Below, piece by piece: positions 43,211 through 52,763 of a stretch of DNA of 64,000 bases (position 1 is its first letter; every line of letters begins with the position of its first letter). This DNA is from Butyrivibrio sp. (GTDB lineage: Bacteria > Bacillota > Clostridia > Lachnospirales > Lachnospiraceae), in assembly GCA_017615275.1 (NCBI GenBank), contig JAGAAO010000071.1, forward strand, positions 30,224 to 94,223, read 5' to 3'. The position numbers were made by a program, and so were the translations under genes. Under the pieces are notes generated by a model. That model did no database searches. It was not told the DNA's origin and saw nothing but the letters and a program-made list of their open reading frames with translations.

Positions 43211-43947
43211 GAATTGAAAATGCCACAGTAGGCTACCGCAAGAGCGCGGTGTTAAAAGACATAAATCTCGATGTTAAAAAGGGCGAGATCATATCACTGA
43301 TAGGGCCAAACGGCGGGGGTAAGTCCACTTTGCTAAAGAGCATAAGGGGCGAACTGGGACTTGTCCATGGCTGCGTCTATCTCGGCGAGGATGAGATAAA
43401 GTCGATCTCTCTTTCAGAGCTTGCAAAGAAGATGTCCATTGTTACGACGGACAGGATAAAGCCGGAGCTTATGACCTGTAAGGACATTGTGAGCGCTGGA
43501 AGGCTCCCTTTTACGGACTGCTTTGGATTTGGTTCTGACAAAGATTTCGCTGCGGTACAGCGGGCGATAGAGCTTATGAAAATCGAGAAGATAGCGGATA
43601 AGCCTTTTGATAAGTTGAGCGACGGACAGAAGCAGAGAACGCTTGTTGCAAGAGCCATAAGTCAGGAGCCCGAGTATCTTATAATGGACGAGCCTACATC
43701 GTATCTGGATATCAGGTACAGGATGGAGCTCATGGAAGTTATCGAGAAGCTTTCAAAAGAAGGCGTTACCGTTATAATGGCGCTTCATGAGCTTGAGCTT
43801 GCGATGAGCTGTTCGGACAGGGTTCTTTTGATATATGAAGATGGCAGGACGCTCTGCGCAGAGCCTAAGGAAGTGCTTGAAAAGGGGCTTATAAAGGAGC
43901 TTTTTTCACTATCGGATGAGATGTACGAAAAGCTCAGGTTGTGCTGA
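43207..43947 (+). CDS. BtuD/FecE-type ABC ATP-binding protein
   Basis: The 246-residue ATPase of the importer starts at GTG 43207, overlapping the permease stop by 4 bases. It has Walker A GPNGGGKST (about residue 36), signature LSDGQKQRTLVARA and Walker B YLIMDEPTSYLD, with an LHELELA switch histidine. The sequence matches the FecE/BtuD group of B12, siderophore and heme importers. It completes the three-part importer with 38057 and 42194. Confidence 0.9.
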   Translation: MRIENATVGYRKSAVLKDINLDVKKGEIISLIGPNGGGKSTLLKSIRGELGLVHGCVYLGEDEIKSISLSELAKKMSIVTTDRIKPELMTCKDIVSAGRLPFTDCFGFGSDKDFAAVQRAIELMKIEKIADKPFDKLSDGQKQRTLVARAISQEPEYLIMDEPTSYLDIRYRMELMEVIEKLSKEGVTVIMALHELELAMSCSDRVLLIYEDGRTLCAEPKEVLEKGLIKELFSLSDEMYEKLRLC

Positions 43948-43968
43948 TTGATATAGAAAGAGAGTGGT

Positions 43969-45741
43969 ATGCATACTGCAAAATACGACAAATACAGAAT
44001 TATCAGTTTCACGGATCGCGGTAAAGAGCTGGCGGGTGAGCTGATATTAAAGATTTCAAAAGGGAAAGCAGCGGACGCACTTCTGATAGAAGAAGGGGCG
44101 TCTCTTGACGACTTTGTAAAAGAAAATTTTGATCGTGGAAATGTCCTTATTTTCATAGGCGCGACAGCAATTGCAGTAAGAGCGATAGCTCCGTATATTG
44201 AAGATAAGACGGAAGATCCTGCGGTGATCGTTATAGATGAGAGAGGCATGAATGTGATTCCTGTTCTTTCGGGGCACATAGGAGGCGCCAACAAAGAGGC
44301 GAGGATGATCGCAAATCTCTTAGGAGCGACGGCTGTTATAACGACGGCGACGGATATCGGCGGAGAATTTGCGGTTGATGTATATGCTTCGGAGAAAGAC
44401 TTTGCAATATCCGATATGAAGAAGGCTAAGGAGTTTACGTCAAGACTTCTTAAAGAGGGCAAGGCTTTTTATTATGTTGATGAAGAGCTTGCGGATATGA
44501 TCTGCACCGATACGGGATATGAGAATATCGTAAGGGTACCTGATATTAAAGATATCGAGGGAAAGAATTCTTTTGTCATATCATGCAGGGACGATGAGGT
44601 ACATAACGCCTACTTAAAGCTCATACCAAGGTGCGTTGTCGCCGGAATGGGCTGCAAAAAGGGAACAGACGGCGAGGCGCTGTACTCTTTTTGCCTTGAA
44701 AAACTTAAAGAGAACGGTATAGATAAAAATGCGGTGAAGGTCATTGCATCGGTGTCCATAAAGAAGGATGAAGAGGGGCTTAAATACGTTGCGGATAAAC
44801 TTGATGCGTATTTTGTGACTTTTGAATCCGAGGATCTTATGGCTATCGAAGGTGATTTCGAGTCATCCGAATTTGCCAGAGAGATCACGGGCTGTGACAA
44901 CGTATGTGAGAGAGCGGTGGCGGCTTCGGGAGCGGAGAAGATTCTTGTTCACAAGACAAAGGGAACCGGGATGACGTTTGCTGCAGGAATCATGCGGGAA
45001 TTTAAGCGCGGCAAGCTTAAAATAGTCGGTATTGGTCCCGGAAACTATGAGAATATGACAATAAGAGCTGCGGATGCTCTTTCAAGATCCGATGTGATAG
45101 CGGGGTATACAGTCTACTGCGAACTTGTCAGACCTTATTACAAGGATAAAGAATATATCTCGACTCCGATGATGGGTGAGGAGAAGCGAGTTGAGATGGC
45201 ACTTGCAGAAGCAGCAAAGGGAAAAGAAGTTTCTCTTATATGCAGCGGAGACGCCGGAGTATACGGAATGGCGGGGCTTGCGTATCTAAAGGGATGCGAT
45301 TTTGATATGGTGGACATCGAGGTTATTCCGGGAGTAACTGCGGCGCTGAGTGGAGCGGCTCTTCTTGGGGCACCGCTTATACATGACTTCTGTCTTATCA
45401 GTATGAGCGACAGACTTACGCCCATTGAAGTTATTGAAAAGAGGCTTAGAAATGCGGCTTCGGCGGATATGGCGATTGTCATATACAATCCCGAGAGCAA
45501 GGGCAGAAAAGGGTATCTTGCTCATGCCTGCGATATCTTAATGGAGATTATTTCACCTGATACCGTATGCGGCATTGCAAACAACATCGGAAGAGAAAAA
45601 GAGGGATGCAGGATTATGACGCTCGCAGAACTTAAAAGCGCCGATGCGGATATGTTCTCGACTGTATTTATCGGCAATTCAACAACAAGAAATATTGATG
45701 AAAAGATGGTAACCCAAAGGGGATATAAGAGTGAAAGATAA
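43969..45741 (+). CDS. cbiGH: Fused CbiG-CbiH (cobalt-precorrin-5A hydrolase / cobalt-precorrin-3B C17-methyltransferase)
   Basis: Residues 1-345 are CbiG, which opens the ring lactone and removes acetaldehyde: GATAIAVRAIAPYI (N-terminal part, about 65-78), PVLSGHIGGANKEARMIA (about 100-117) and VAGMGCKKGTDGEAL (C-terminal part, about 223-237). Residues 346-590 are CbiH, which contracts the ring while methylating C17: IVGIGPGNYENMTIRA, GYTVYCELVRPY and CSGDAGVYGMAGLA. The two steps are consecutive in the pathway, so the fusion joins neighbouring activities. Confidence 0.94.
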   Translation: MHTAKYDKYRIISFTDRGKELAGELILKISKGKAADALLIEEGASLDDFVKENFDRGNVLIFIGATAIAVRAIAPYIEDKTEDPAVIVIDERGMNVIPVLSGHIGGANKEARMIANLLGATAVITTATDIGGEFAVDVYASEKDFAISDMKKAKEFTSRLLKEGKAFYYVDEELADMICTDTGYENIVRVPDIKDIEGKNSFVISCRDDEVHNAYLKLIPRCVVAGMGCKKGTDGEALYSFCLEKLKENGIDKNAVKVIASVSIKKDEEGLKYVADKLDAYFVTFESEDLMAIEGDFESSEFAREITGCDNVCERAVAASGAEKILVHKTKGTGMTFAAGIMREFKRGKLKIVGIGPGNYENMTIRAADALSRSDVIAGYTVYCELVRPYYKDKEYISTPMMGEEKRVEMALAEAAKGKEVSLICSGDAGVYGMAGLAYLKGCDFDMVDIEVIPGVTAALSGAALLGAPLIHDFCLISMSDRLTPIEVIEKRLRNAASADMAIVIYNPESKGRKGYLAHACDILMEIISPDTVCGIANNIGREKEGCRIMTLAELKSADADMFSTVFIGNSTTRNIDEKMVTQRGYKSER

Positions 45742-47719
45742 GGTTCTTATTTTTGGAGGGACAACTGAAGGAAGAGAACTTGCGCTGAGACTTGATAAGG
45801 CGGGAATGCTGCATGCTGTGAGCGTTGCGACTGATTACGGCAAAGAGATCGAGGAGTCTTACGGCGAGAGCAATATCATAGTCGGAAGAAAAGATGCAGA
45901 CGAAATGGTGCGGCTTATGGAAGATGGCGGTTACAGTGTCTGCGTTGACGCTACACATCCGTTTGCGACTGTCGTTTCAGAAGAGATAGTAAAGGCGTGC
46001 GACAAATGTGGAATAACTTATCTGCGTCTTTTGCGAAAGACAAGTGCGGAGAATGAGTCAGCGGCGGTGGTAAAGGATAATGTCGCAGATGCCTGCGCCG
46101 AACTTGAGAACATAAAGGGAAACATCCTTCTTCTTACGGGAAGTAAGGATCTTAAAGAGATAACTTCGAGAATAGGCGATATATCAAGGGTTTATGCGAG
46201 AGTTCTTCCGAATAAGGAAAGCATATCAAAGTGCGAAGAAGCGGGGCTCCTCGGCAGGCAGATAATCGCCATGCAGGGACCTTTTTCCAAGGATATGAAT
46301 GTTGCGCTCATAAAGGAAATATCCGCGGATGCGATACTAACAAAGGAGAGCGGAAGTACGGGAGGTCTTGATGAGAAGCTCCTTGCAGCGAGAGAATGCG
46401 GAATCAAGGCTGTTATGATAAAGAGTCCGGGAAGCAGTGAAGGTAGCAGGCAGACGGGATACAGTCTGGAAGAAATTCTCTCTGAGCTTGGAGTAGATGC
46501 AGATAAGCGGATTGTGCTTGCGGGAATAGGTCCCGGTGATTCGAGATATTACACGAAAGAGCTTTGCGATGAGCTTGAAAACGCAGATGTTATCTTCGGT
46601 GCAGGCAGTGTCCTTGAGCGTTTGGAAAAAAGCGGACACAAGGCGGAGTTTGTATCTATGTACAGGGGAGAAGATATTCTGGATTACCTTAAAGGCAGCA
46701 GCTTTGGCAGTCCGCTTATTCTTTTTTCCGGAGATATAAGTCTGTGCAGCGGAGCAAAGAATGCGGCGAAAGTCTTTGCGGATGCGGGATATGAAGTCTG
46801 CAAGATATCGGGGATCTCTTCGGTGGCTCTTTTTGCAAACAGGCTTGGTATTGGGCTTGAAGACTGCAATGTTATAAGTGCGCACGGAAGAGAGTGCAAC
46901 GTTACGGGATATGCGGGAAGAGAGAAGGAGCTTATAGTTCTTCCTTCGAGCTGCAGTCATGCGGGTAGCATTGTTAGAAGTGTTATAAATGCGACGAACG
47001 GCGAAGTCCGGATTGTTATCGGATATGAGCTCGGGACAGATAATGAGAAGGTCTTCAACGCAGATACGGATAAGCTTGGAAACACAATTTTTTCCGAAGA
47101 AGAGAAGGGAAAGTGTCTTATGTATATAGATAACGGCAATGCGGGAAATGCGCCTGTTATAAAGGCTATTTCCGATGATATGTTTATACGCGGCAACACG
47201 CCCATGACCAAAGAGGAGATAAGGGCAATTTCCGTTAGAAAACTTGGGCTTTGTGAGAATTCAGTTCTGTATGATATCGGCGCGGGAACTGGCTCTGTAT
47301 CTGTGGAAGCGGCTCTTTTGCATCCCGGTATAAAAGTGTATTCCATAGAAAAAAATGATGAGGCGGCAGAACTTCTTGAAAAAAACAAGGACAAATTCCA
47401 CGCGGAAAATGTTAGTATAGTAAAAGGTGCTGCACCGGAAGCACTAAATGATCTGCCAACACCGACTCATGCTTTTATTGGCGGAAGCGGCGGTAATCTC
47501 AAAGAAATTCTGAGTCTTCTTAAGAAGAAAAACAAGGATGTCAGGATAGTCATAAACTGTGTGACGCTTGAAACTTTCACACAGGTACTTGAAGTTGCAA
47601 GGACAGGCGATTTTGCCGAGCCGGATATCATTCAGGTGAGTGCTTGCAGATACAGGAAAGCGGGGAATTATCATATCGCGGATGCGATAAATCCTGTATA
47701 TATAGTGACATTTGGCTAA
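45731..47719 (+). CDS. cbiJET: Fused CbiJ-CbiE-CbiT (precorrin-6 reductase / C5,C15-methyltransferase and decarboxylase)
   Basis: This 662-residue triple fusion starts at GTG 45731, overlapping cbiGH. Residues 1-250 are the CbiJ reductase (LIFGGTTEGRELA, DATHPFATVVSEEI). Residues about 256-455 are CbiE, the C5 methylase (LAGIGPGDSRYYT, LFSGDISLCSGAKN). Residues about 475-662 are CbiT, the C15 methylase and decarboxylase (RGNTPMTKEEIRA, DIGAGTGSVSVEAAL). These catalyse consecutive steps from cobalt-precorrin-6A to cobalt-precorrin-8. CbiE-CbiT fusions (CobL) are common; adding CbiJ is less so. Confidence 0.93.
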   Translation: MKDKVLIFGGTTEGRELALRLDKAGMLHAVSVATDYGKEIEESYGESNIIVGRKDADEMVRLMEDGGYSVCVDATHPFATVVSEEIVKACDKCGITYLRLLRKTSAENESAAVVKDNVADACAELENIKGNILLLTGSKDLKEITSRIGDISRVYARVLPNKESISKCEEAGLLGRQIIAMQGPFSKDMNVALIKEISADAILTKESGSTGGLDEKLLAARECGIKAVMIKSPGSSEGSRQTGYSLEEILSELGVDADKRIVLAGIGPGDSRYYTKELCDELENADVIFGAGSVLERLEKSGHKAEFVSMYRGEDILDYLKGSSFGSPLILFSGDISLCSGAKNAAKVFADAGYEVCKISGISSVALFANRLGIGLEDCNVISAHGRECNVTGYAGREKELIVLPSSCSHAGSIVRSVINATNGEVRIVIGYELGTDNEKVFNADTDKLGNTIFSEEEKGKCLMYIDNGNAGNAPVIKAISDDMFIRGNTPMTKEEIRAISVRKLGLCENSVLYDIGAGTGSVSVEAALLHPGIKVYSIEKNDEAAELLEKNKDKFHAENVSIVKGAAPEALNDLPTPTHAFIGGSGGNLKEILSLLKKKNKDVRIVINCVTLETFTQVLEVARTGDFAEPDIIQVSACRYRKAGNYHIADAINPVYIVTFG

Positions 47720-47742
47720 GATCATATGAAGGGGAGAAATTG

Positions 47743-48333
47743 ATGAATACGAAAATGAAAAAAAGTATTGCGACGCGGGAAATCGCTATTACTGCGATAC
47801 TGCTTGCAATCTGCATTGTGAGCCAGGTCTATAAGAATATCAGTGTGTATATAACGGGACCTGTAATCAATGCATGTATCATTTTGGCAATCTACACCAC
47901 TAATCTTACGTGCGCGTTGGGACTTTGCGTGATCACACCGATCACGGCATATTTCATTGCCGCTTCGCCGGTGATGATGGCTGTTCCGGGGATCGTGCCG
48001 TTCATAATTCTGGGCAACTGCATTTTGGCAGTGAGCGTTTGGTTTTTCAAGGAAAAAAATAGTTGTGAGAAAGGGAGTGTTTCGGAGAAAATTTCTGCGA
48101 TCGTAAAATCTGTTCTGTGCGCTGTGGCAAAAGCTGCATTTATGGGTGTTACGATCTCTGTATGGCTGTTGCCGACATTCATTCCGCAGGGAAGTCCGCT
48201 TCGGGGCAAGATGAATGTCTTTCAGCTTACATTTTCGGTAACACAGTTTATTACCGCACTTATCGGTTTTGTGTACGCCTATGCTGTTTTGACGGCACTT
48301 AGGCACAGCCACATTGGCACTGAGGCTGATTGA
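47743..48333 (+). CDS. ECF-type transporter S component-like membrane protein
   Basis: This 196-residue membrane protein has five to six helices and begins with a basic MNTKMKKSIATREIAITAILLAI, typical of substrate-binding (S) subunits of ECF vitamin transporters. The motif TREIA followed by the first helix is common in that group. An in-frame ATG 99 bases earlier lies inside cbiJET; GGGGAG (47731-47736) supports ATG 47743. Position after the cbi genes suggests a B12 precursor, cobalt or related ligand. No ECF A or T subunit is in the window. Confidence 0.72.
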   Translation: MNTKMKKSIATREIAITAILLAICIVSQVYKNISVYITGPVINACIILAIYTTNLTCALGLCVITPITAYFIAASPVMMAVPGIVPFIILGNCILAVSVWFFKEKNSCEKGSVSEKISAIVKSVLCAVAKAAFMGVTISVWLLPTFIPQGSPLRGKMNVFQLTFSVTQFITALIGFVYAYAVLTALRHSHIGTEAD

Positions 48334-48373
48334 AATTGATGGAAAAATGAATATTCACAGGTAGGAGGGCATT

Positions 48374-49843
48374 ATGGTTACTAATGATTTTGGCATGAAC
48401 AGTTTTAAGCACAAAGTAATGGAAGAAGTATGCAGGCTTGAGTGGAACGATCAAAACGATCAGGAACATATTGAGCAGCTTGTTCTTAAGATGATACCCG
48501 GACCTAAGCCACAGTACAGATGCTGTGTTTTCAAGGAAAGAGAGATTGTAAGACAGAGGATTCTTTTGGCACAGGCTAAACCTACGACTTATAATCCCGA
48601 TTCGGAGAATATTGTTCAGGTTATTGATTCCGCGTGCGACGAGTGTCCAATCTCGGCATACTCTGTTACGGATAACTGCCGTTTCTGCATGGGCAAAGCA
48701 TGTATCAATACCTGCCCGTTCGGTGCGATAACTCCGGGTGATTTTCATATGCATATCGATCCCGCCAAGTGTAAAGAGTGCGGTAAGTGTGCGGAAGTCT
48801 GCCCTTACAATGCGATTGTTCACCTTGAGAGACCGTGTAAAAAAGCTTGTCCTGTCGGTGCGATAACCTATGATGAAAACGGATATTGCAAGATTGATGA
48901 AGATAAGTGCATTCAGTGCGGTCATTGTATCCACAGTTGTCCGTTTGCAGCTATAGGAAGTAAGACGTTTCTTGTTGATATCATAAAAGAGATCAAGGCA
49001 GGCAAGGAAGTCATCGCTATGTGTGCACCTGCTACGGAAGGTCAGTTTGGAGAAGATATAAGCATGGCTTCTATCAGGGAAGGTCTTAAGAAGATGGGCT
49101 TTGCGGATATGATAGAGGTTGGCCTCGGCGGTGATATGACTGCGGCGTACGAATCTGAGGAATGGGCACATGCATACAAGGAAGGCAAGAAGATGACAAC
49201 ATCATGCTGTCCTGCATTTATCAATATGCTGAAAAAACATTTCCCGGATCAGTACAAGGAAAACATGTCCTCGACTGTATCTCCCATGTGTGCAATCTCC
49301 AGATATTTAAAGGCAACAAGACCCGGATGCGTAACTGTATTTGTCGGACCTTGTATTGCCAAGAAAGCTGAGGCGCAGGATAAGTCGGTACCGGATAACG
49401 CAGATTATGTTGTTACATACGGAGAGCTCAGAGCTCTTATGAGATCAAGGGATATTGCTTTTACACCTGTAAAAGATGAGTATCAGGAATCTTCGATATG
49501 GGGCAAAAGATTTGCTTCAAGCGGCGGTGTTGCAGCTGCGGTTATCGAATGTATGCAGGAGAGAGGTGAGGATACTTCCGAGATCAAACTCCTTAAAGCT
49601 CACGGAGGAGCAGAGTGTAAGAAGGCGCTCATGCTTCTTAAAGCAGGCAAACTTCCCGAAGATTTTATCGAGGGAATGGTATGTCCCGGCGGATGTGTCG
49701 GAGGCCCGTCAAGACATAAGAATATCAATGAGATAAACAAAGCAAGAGAAACACTTCTGTCTACTGCAGATGACAGAAAAGTGCTTGAGAATCTTAAAGA
49801 TTACCCGATGGATAAGTTCTCGATGCACAGAAACGGTAAATAA
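48374..49843 (+). CDS. Monomeric [FeFe] hydrogenase, group B-like
   Basis: The 489-residue cytoplasmic protein has several 4Fe-4S motifs of CxxCxxCxxxC type (about 90-190: CRFCMGKACINTCP, CKECGKCAEVCP, CIQCGHCIHSCP). The three H-cluster motifs follow: TSCCPAF (about 275), GPCIAKKAEA (about 323) and EGMVCPGGCVGG (about 434). These variants fit the clostridial group B hydrogenases, whose direction and partners are unclear. It lies 40 bases after the S component and may be expressed with the B12 operon. Confidence 0.85.
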   Translation: MVTNDFGMNSFKHKVMEEVCRLEWNDQNDQEHIEQLVLKMIPGPKPQYRCCVFKEREIVRQRILLAQAKPTTYNPDSENIVQVIDSACDECPISAYSVTDNCRFCMGKACINTCPFGAITPGDFHMHIDPAKCKECGKCAEVCPYNAIVHLERPCKKACPVGAITYDENGYCKIDEDKCIQCGHCIHSCPFAAIGSKTFLVDIIKEIKAGKEVIAMCAPATEGQFGEDISMASIREGLKKMGFADMIEVGLGGDMTAAYESEEWAHAYKEGKKMTTSCCPAFINMLKKHFPDQYKENMSSTVSPMCAISRYLKATRPGCVTVFVGPCIAKKAEAQDKSVPDNADYVVTYGELRALMRSRDIAFTPVKDEYQESSIWGKRFASSGGVAAAVIECMQERGEDTSEIKLLKAHGGAECKKALMLLKAGKLPEDFIEGMVCPGGCVGGPSRHKNINEINKARETLLSTADDRKVLENLKDYPMDKFSMHRNGK

Positions 49844-49868
49844 TAGGATATAAGGAAAAAAGAAATAA

Positions 49869-51377
49869 ATGAGATTTGATAACAGTTTTAAAAGAACAAT
49901 TGCTACAATGACTTTTTTATTTATGATCGCTGCAATTCCGGCAGGAAAAGCAGATATTGTCATTGCCAAGGAAAATGAAGCAAAAGAACATGATGATAGC
50001 TATGAACGTTTCCTTAGAAATGAGGAGAAGGTGCATATAGACAGCAAAGTTTCCGTAGGCAAAAAGTTTTCTTTGGAATATGCAGACGGCAAGGATTGTA
50101 CATTGAGAGAAATCATTGATTCAATGGTGGATTATCTTGATGCCGACGATAAGCTTTTTTTGTCAAGAATTGACTGCGTTCAATACGCCTATTTAGACTG
50201 TGGAAATGACGGTAACGAAGAACTTGCTTTGAGATTTTTTGTAAACGCGAACGAGCTGATTGGGCCGCATATGATCATTAAAAATACAGACGGACAGCTT
50301 AAAACTGTCTATTTTGATGATGATGCACAGGACATGCAATTTATAGAATCCGGAATCATTTATTGTTATGACAGCGACCGCTACGGTGCTCATTGTGACT
50401 ACGAGGAATATATTGACGAAGACGGAAATCTTAAGTACATCTGCAGTACAAAATATGTAAGCTTTTTTAACACTCCCGGGGAAAGAATGGATATAAACAA
50501 CACTCCGGATGATCCGGAAGATGATATATACAGTTTTGAATATACGCCGGAAGCTGAGTTTGATACTTTCGGAGCGGATGACGTACTTGTATCCTGCAGT
50601 GATTTCAGTAATCTGGGCATTAAATTCAGATCGGATAAAACCAAGGTTGATCTGCGGATGAATGATACGAAAAAATTTAATGTTGTGAAAACGTACCTGA
50701 GCGGAGATAAGAAAGTTAAGTTCTGTACAAGCGAACAGGCGGAAAAGATCCGCATTTCCAAAGAGGAGAAGTGTGGTATTACGGAAGAAATGAGAAAAGC
50801 TCCGACAGTGATATGGAATAATTTCGATTATAAATCCTTTTATGCAAAAGAGAAGATAGATGCGGAAGATGTTGACTACAGCGTCTATGATGAACTTATA
50901 GAGGCGCAAAAAGAGATAGCACAAAATCCGTGGTATGTCTGCAATCCAAATGCCGGCTACTATATAACAGATGTTGACAAAGATGGAGTAAAAGAGCTTA
51001 TCTTTGGCGGAGATGGAAGTTTTCAATCTGAGGAAGGATGCAGTATTTCAGAGATGTATACTATCCGTAACGGAAAGCCGTTCTGCGTTTTAAGTAATGG
51101 GAATTCTGCAAATAATGTCTACTGGCTTTGCGAGGGCAACACAATCCGTCATACATACTACTTTGCATATGATTCCTATGGTGATATCTGTTATAAATAC
51201 AGATCGGGTGAATTGACGGTTCTTGAAGAGCTTGTTCATTCTTGCGGACAATGGTATTACTCAAGCAAAGATTATGGAGAAGATGATATAGAGCTTACTG
51301 ATGAAGAGGCCGGCGAGTACAGCGATAAGTTTGAACGCACTTATAAGGCGATTGACTACAAGTTCACGGCTTTCTAA
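49869..51377 (+). CDS. Secreted protein of unknown function with DxDxDG-type loops
   Basis: The 502-residue protein has a signal peptide (about 1-30, ending near PAGKADIVIA). The mature protein has two loops of the calcium-binding FG-GAP/VCBS type: YLDCGNDGNEELALRF (about 111) and ITDVDKDGVKELIFGGDG (about 365). Between them are acidic, Tyr-rich stretches. I do not recognise the family; similar proteins in Lachnospiraceae are usually annotated as hypothetical surface proteins. It ends in a bidirectional terminator. Confidence 0.7.
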   Translation: MRFDNSFKRTIATMTFLFMIAAIPAGKADIVIAKENEAKEHDDSYERFLRNEEKVHIDSKVSVGKKFSLEYADGKDCTLREIIDSMVDYLDADDKLFLSRIDCVQYAYLDCGNDGNEELALRFFVNANELIGPHMIIKNTDGQLKTVYFDDDAQDMQFIESGIIYCYDSDRYGAHCDYEEYIDEDGNLKYICSTKYVSFFNTPGERMDINNTPDDPEDDIYSFEYTPEAEFDTFGADDVLVSCSDFSNLGIKFRSDKTKVDLRMNDTKKFNVVKTYLSGDKKVKFCTSEQAEKIRISKEEKCGITEEMRKAPTVIWNNFDYKSFYAKEKIDAEDVDYSVYDELIEAQKEIAQNPWYVCNPNAGYYITDVDKDGVKELIFGGDGSFQSEEGCSISEMYTIRNGKPFCVLSNGNSANNVYWLCEGNTIRHTYYFAYDSYGDICYKYRSGELTVLEELVHSCGQWYYSSKDYGEDDIELTDEEAGEYSDKFERTYKAIDYKFTAF

Positions 51378-51380
51378 TGT

Positions 51381-51420
51381 AAAAATGTAGGGTTGTCGCA
51401 TGCAACAGCCCTACATTTTT
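51381..51420. terminator. Bidirectional terminator
   Basis: AAAAATGTAGGG pairs with CCCTACATTTTT (with inner TTGT/ACAA pairing), giving T runs on both strands. It separates the convergent genes at 49869 (+) and 51431 (-). Confidence 0.9.
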
Positions 51421-51430
51421 GTTTGCTTTT

Positions 51431-52285
51431 TTACGCCTGATCGGGAGAATGGCCTGAATTGCCATAAGGCTCGATGGCGTCTATTTTTTTCATATCTTCA
51501 TCTGAGAGTTCGAAATCAAAAACTTTAGAGTTCTCAGAGATTCTTGACGGATTAACCGACTTGGGAAGCGGAACTACGTCATGCTGCATTTCCCATCTTA
51601 AGATGATCTGAGCTACGGTTCTTCCGTATTTCTCTGCAAGTTCTTTTAAAACAGGGTGATCTAAGGATTTACCGCGTCCGAGAGGGCTCCATGCCTCGAC
51701 AAGAATTCCGTTTTCCTGACAGAAATTAACGGTATCTTCCTGAAGGAATCCGGGATTTATCTCAATCTGATCAACCGCAGGAATGACATCCGATTCCATA
51801 AGCGCCTTCAAATGATGAGTCAGGAAATTCGATACGCCGATTGCTTTAACTCTGCCTGAATTGTAAATCTCTGTCATTGCCTTCCATGTCGAGCGGTTGG
51901 TGTTCTCCCAGTCATCATCAAATGCGTATGATGCAGGCCAGTGGATGAGATAAAGGTCAAGATATTCAAGACCAATCCTTTCCATTGTCTTTTCAAATGC
52001 GGCAAGAGTTTTCTCATATCCGGCCTCAGTCTTCCATACTTTGCTTGTGACAAAGATGTCCTCTCTCTTTGCATTTCCCGCGTTAATAAAATCGTTTATA
52101 GCCTGTCCGACTTCTTTTTCATTCTCATAAAAAGCTGCGGTGTCGATGTGACGATAGCCCGCTTCCAGAGCGCTCCTTACAGAATTGTAAGCTTCTGCGG
52201 AATCTTTGATCTTATAGGTTCCGAATCCCAAGCACGGGATCGCAGTGCCGTTATTTAATTTTATACGTGTGGTTAATGTATTCAT
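51431..52285 (-). CDS. Aldo/keto reductase
   Basis: This is an NADPH-dependent carbonyl reductase of 284 residues. The catalytic tetrad is visible: Asp and Tyr in DTAAFYENE (about 50-58), Lys in VTSKVW (about 82) and His in LIHWP (about 113). The family signatures AIGVSNF (about 150) and VVPLPKSVNPSRI (about 236, NADPH binding) are intact. It is the only convincing minus-strand gene in the window and is divergent from the type VII toxin operon. The substrate is unknown. Confidence 0.93.
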   Translation of the reverse strand: MNTLTTRIKLNNGTAIPCLGFGTYKIKDSAEAYNSVRSALEAGYRHIDTAAFYENEKEVGQAINDFINAGNAKREDIFVTSKVWKTEAGYEKTLAAFEKTMERIGLEYLDLYLIHWPASYAFDDDWENTNRSTWKAMTEIYNSGRVKAIGVSNFLTHHLKALMESDVIPAVDQIEINPGFLQEDTVNFCQENGILVEAWSPLGRGKSLDHPVLKELAEKYGRTVAQIILRWEMQHDVVPLPKSVNPSRISENSKVFDFELSDEDMKKIDAIEPYGNSGHSPDQA

Positions 52286-52366
52286 AGCTTCTTCCTTTTT
52301 GATTTTCTTAGCATATTATATATTGCGGCAGGCAGCTTGCACAAGATTATCATTTCACAGCAATTC

Positions 52367-52396
52367 TTGATACTGGCATTATGATCATGATATCAT
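52367..52396 (+). promoter_or_regulatory. Possible promoter of the type VII toxin operon
   Basis: TTGATA (52367-52372) with TATCAT (52391-52396) at 18-base spacing lies between the divergent aldo/keto reductase and toxin genes. TGATCATGATATCATG around it is rich in dyads and may bind a regulator. Confidence 0.4.
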
Positions 52397-52449
52397 GTTA
52401 ATAATCGTGTATTATTTATTTAATAAATTTGAAACATAGAGGTATGCAG

Positions 52450-52761
52450 ATGGCAGGAAAAGAAGTATTTATGGATACCAAGGTATTTACTGGTATCGTT
52501 GATGATATAAAAAATGCAGCTTCATCGTGTGAACTTCAGGAAGAGCCGCTTTCAAAAGCTGATTTCTTGGATGATACAGACGTTGGTAAAGAACTTCATT
52601 CACTTTTACAAGAAGCTTACAAAATGACTAAACTTCACAGAACAGAATCAGCAGAGTCTTTGCCGCGGGCACTTTCAACTCTTCGCGATAGTCTGATCGC
52701 CGTGGACGATGCCCTTAGCAAGAGCCTTGTAGTAGAATCACCGGGAGGCGATAAGAAATAA
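52450..52761 (+). CDS. Small type VII secretion partner protein (TIGR04197-like)
   Basis: This 103-residue all-helical protein resembles the TIGR04197 family of small proteins encoded just before LXG-type toxins, which bind the toxin N-terminus and are needed for its export through the type VII secretion system. The frame begins at a TTG at 52429, but AGAGG (52438-52442) supports ATG 52450. It is followed after 2 bases by the second small partner. No EssC or other channel gene is in the window. Confidence 0.7.
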   Translation: MAGKEVFMDTKVFTGIVDDIKNAASSCELQEEPLSKADFLDDTDVGKELHSLLQEAYKMTKLHRTESAESLPRALSTLRDSLIAVDDALSKSLVVESPGGDKK

Positions 52762-52763
52762 GT

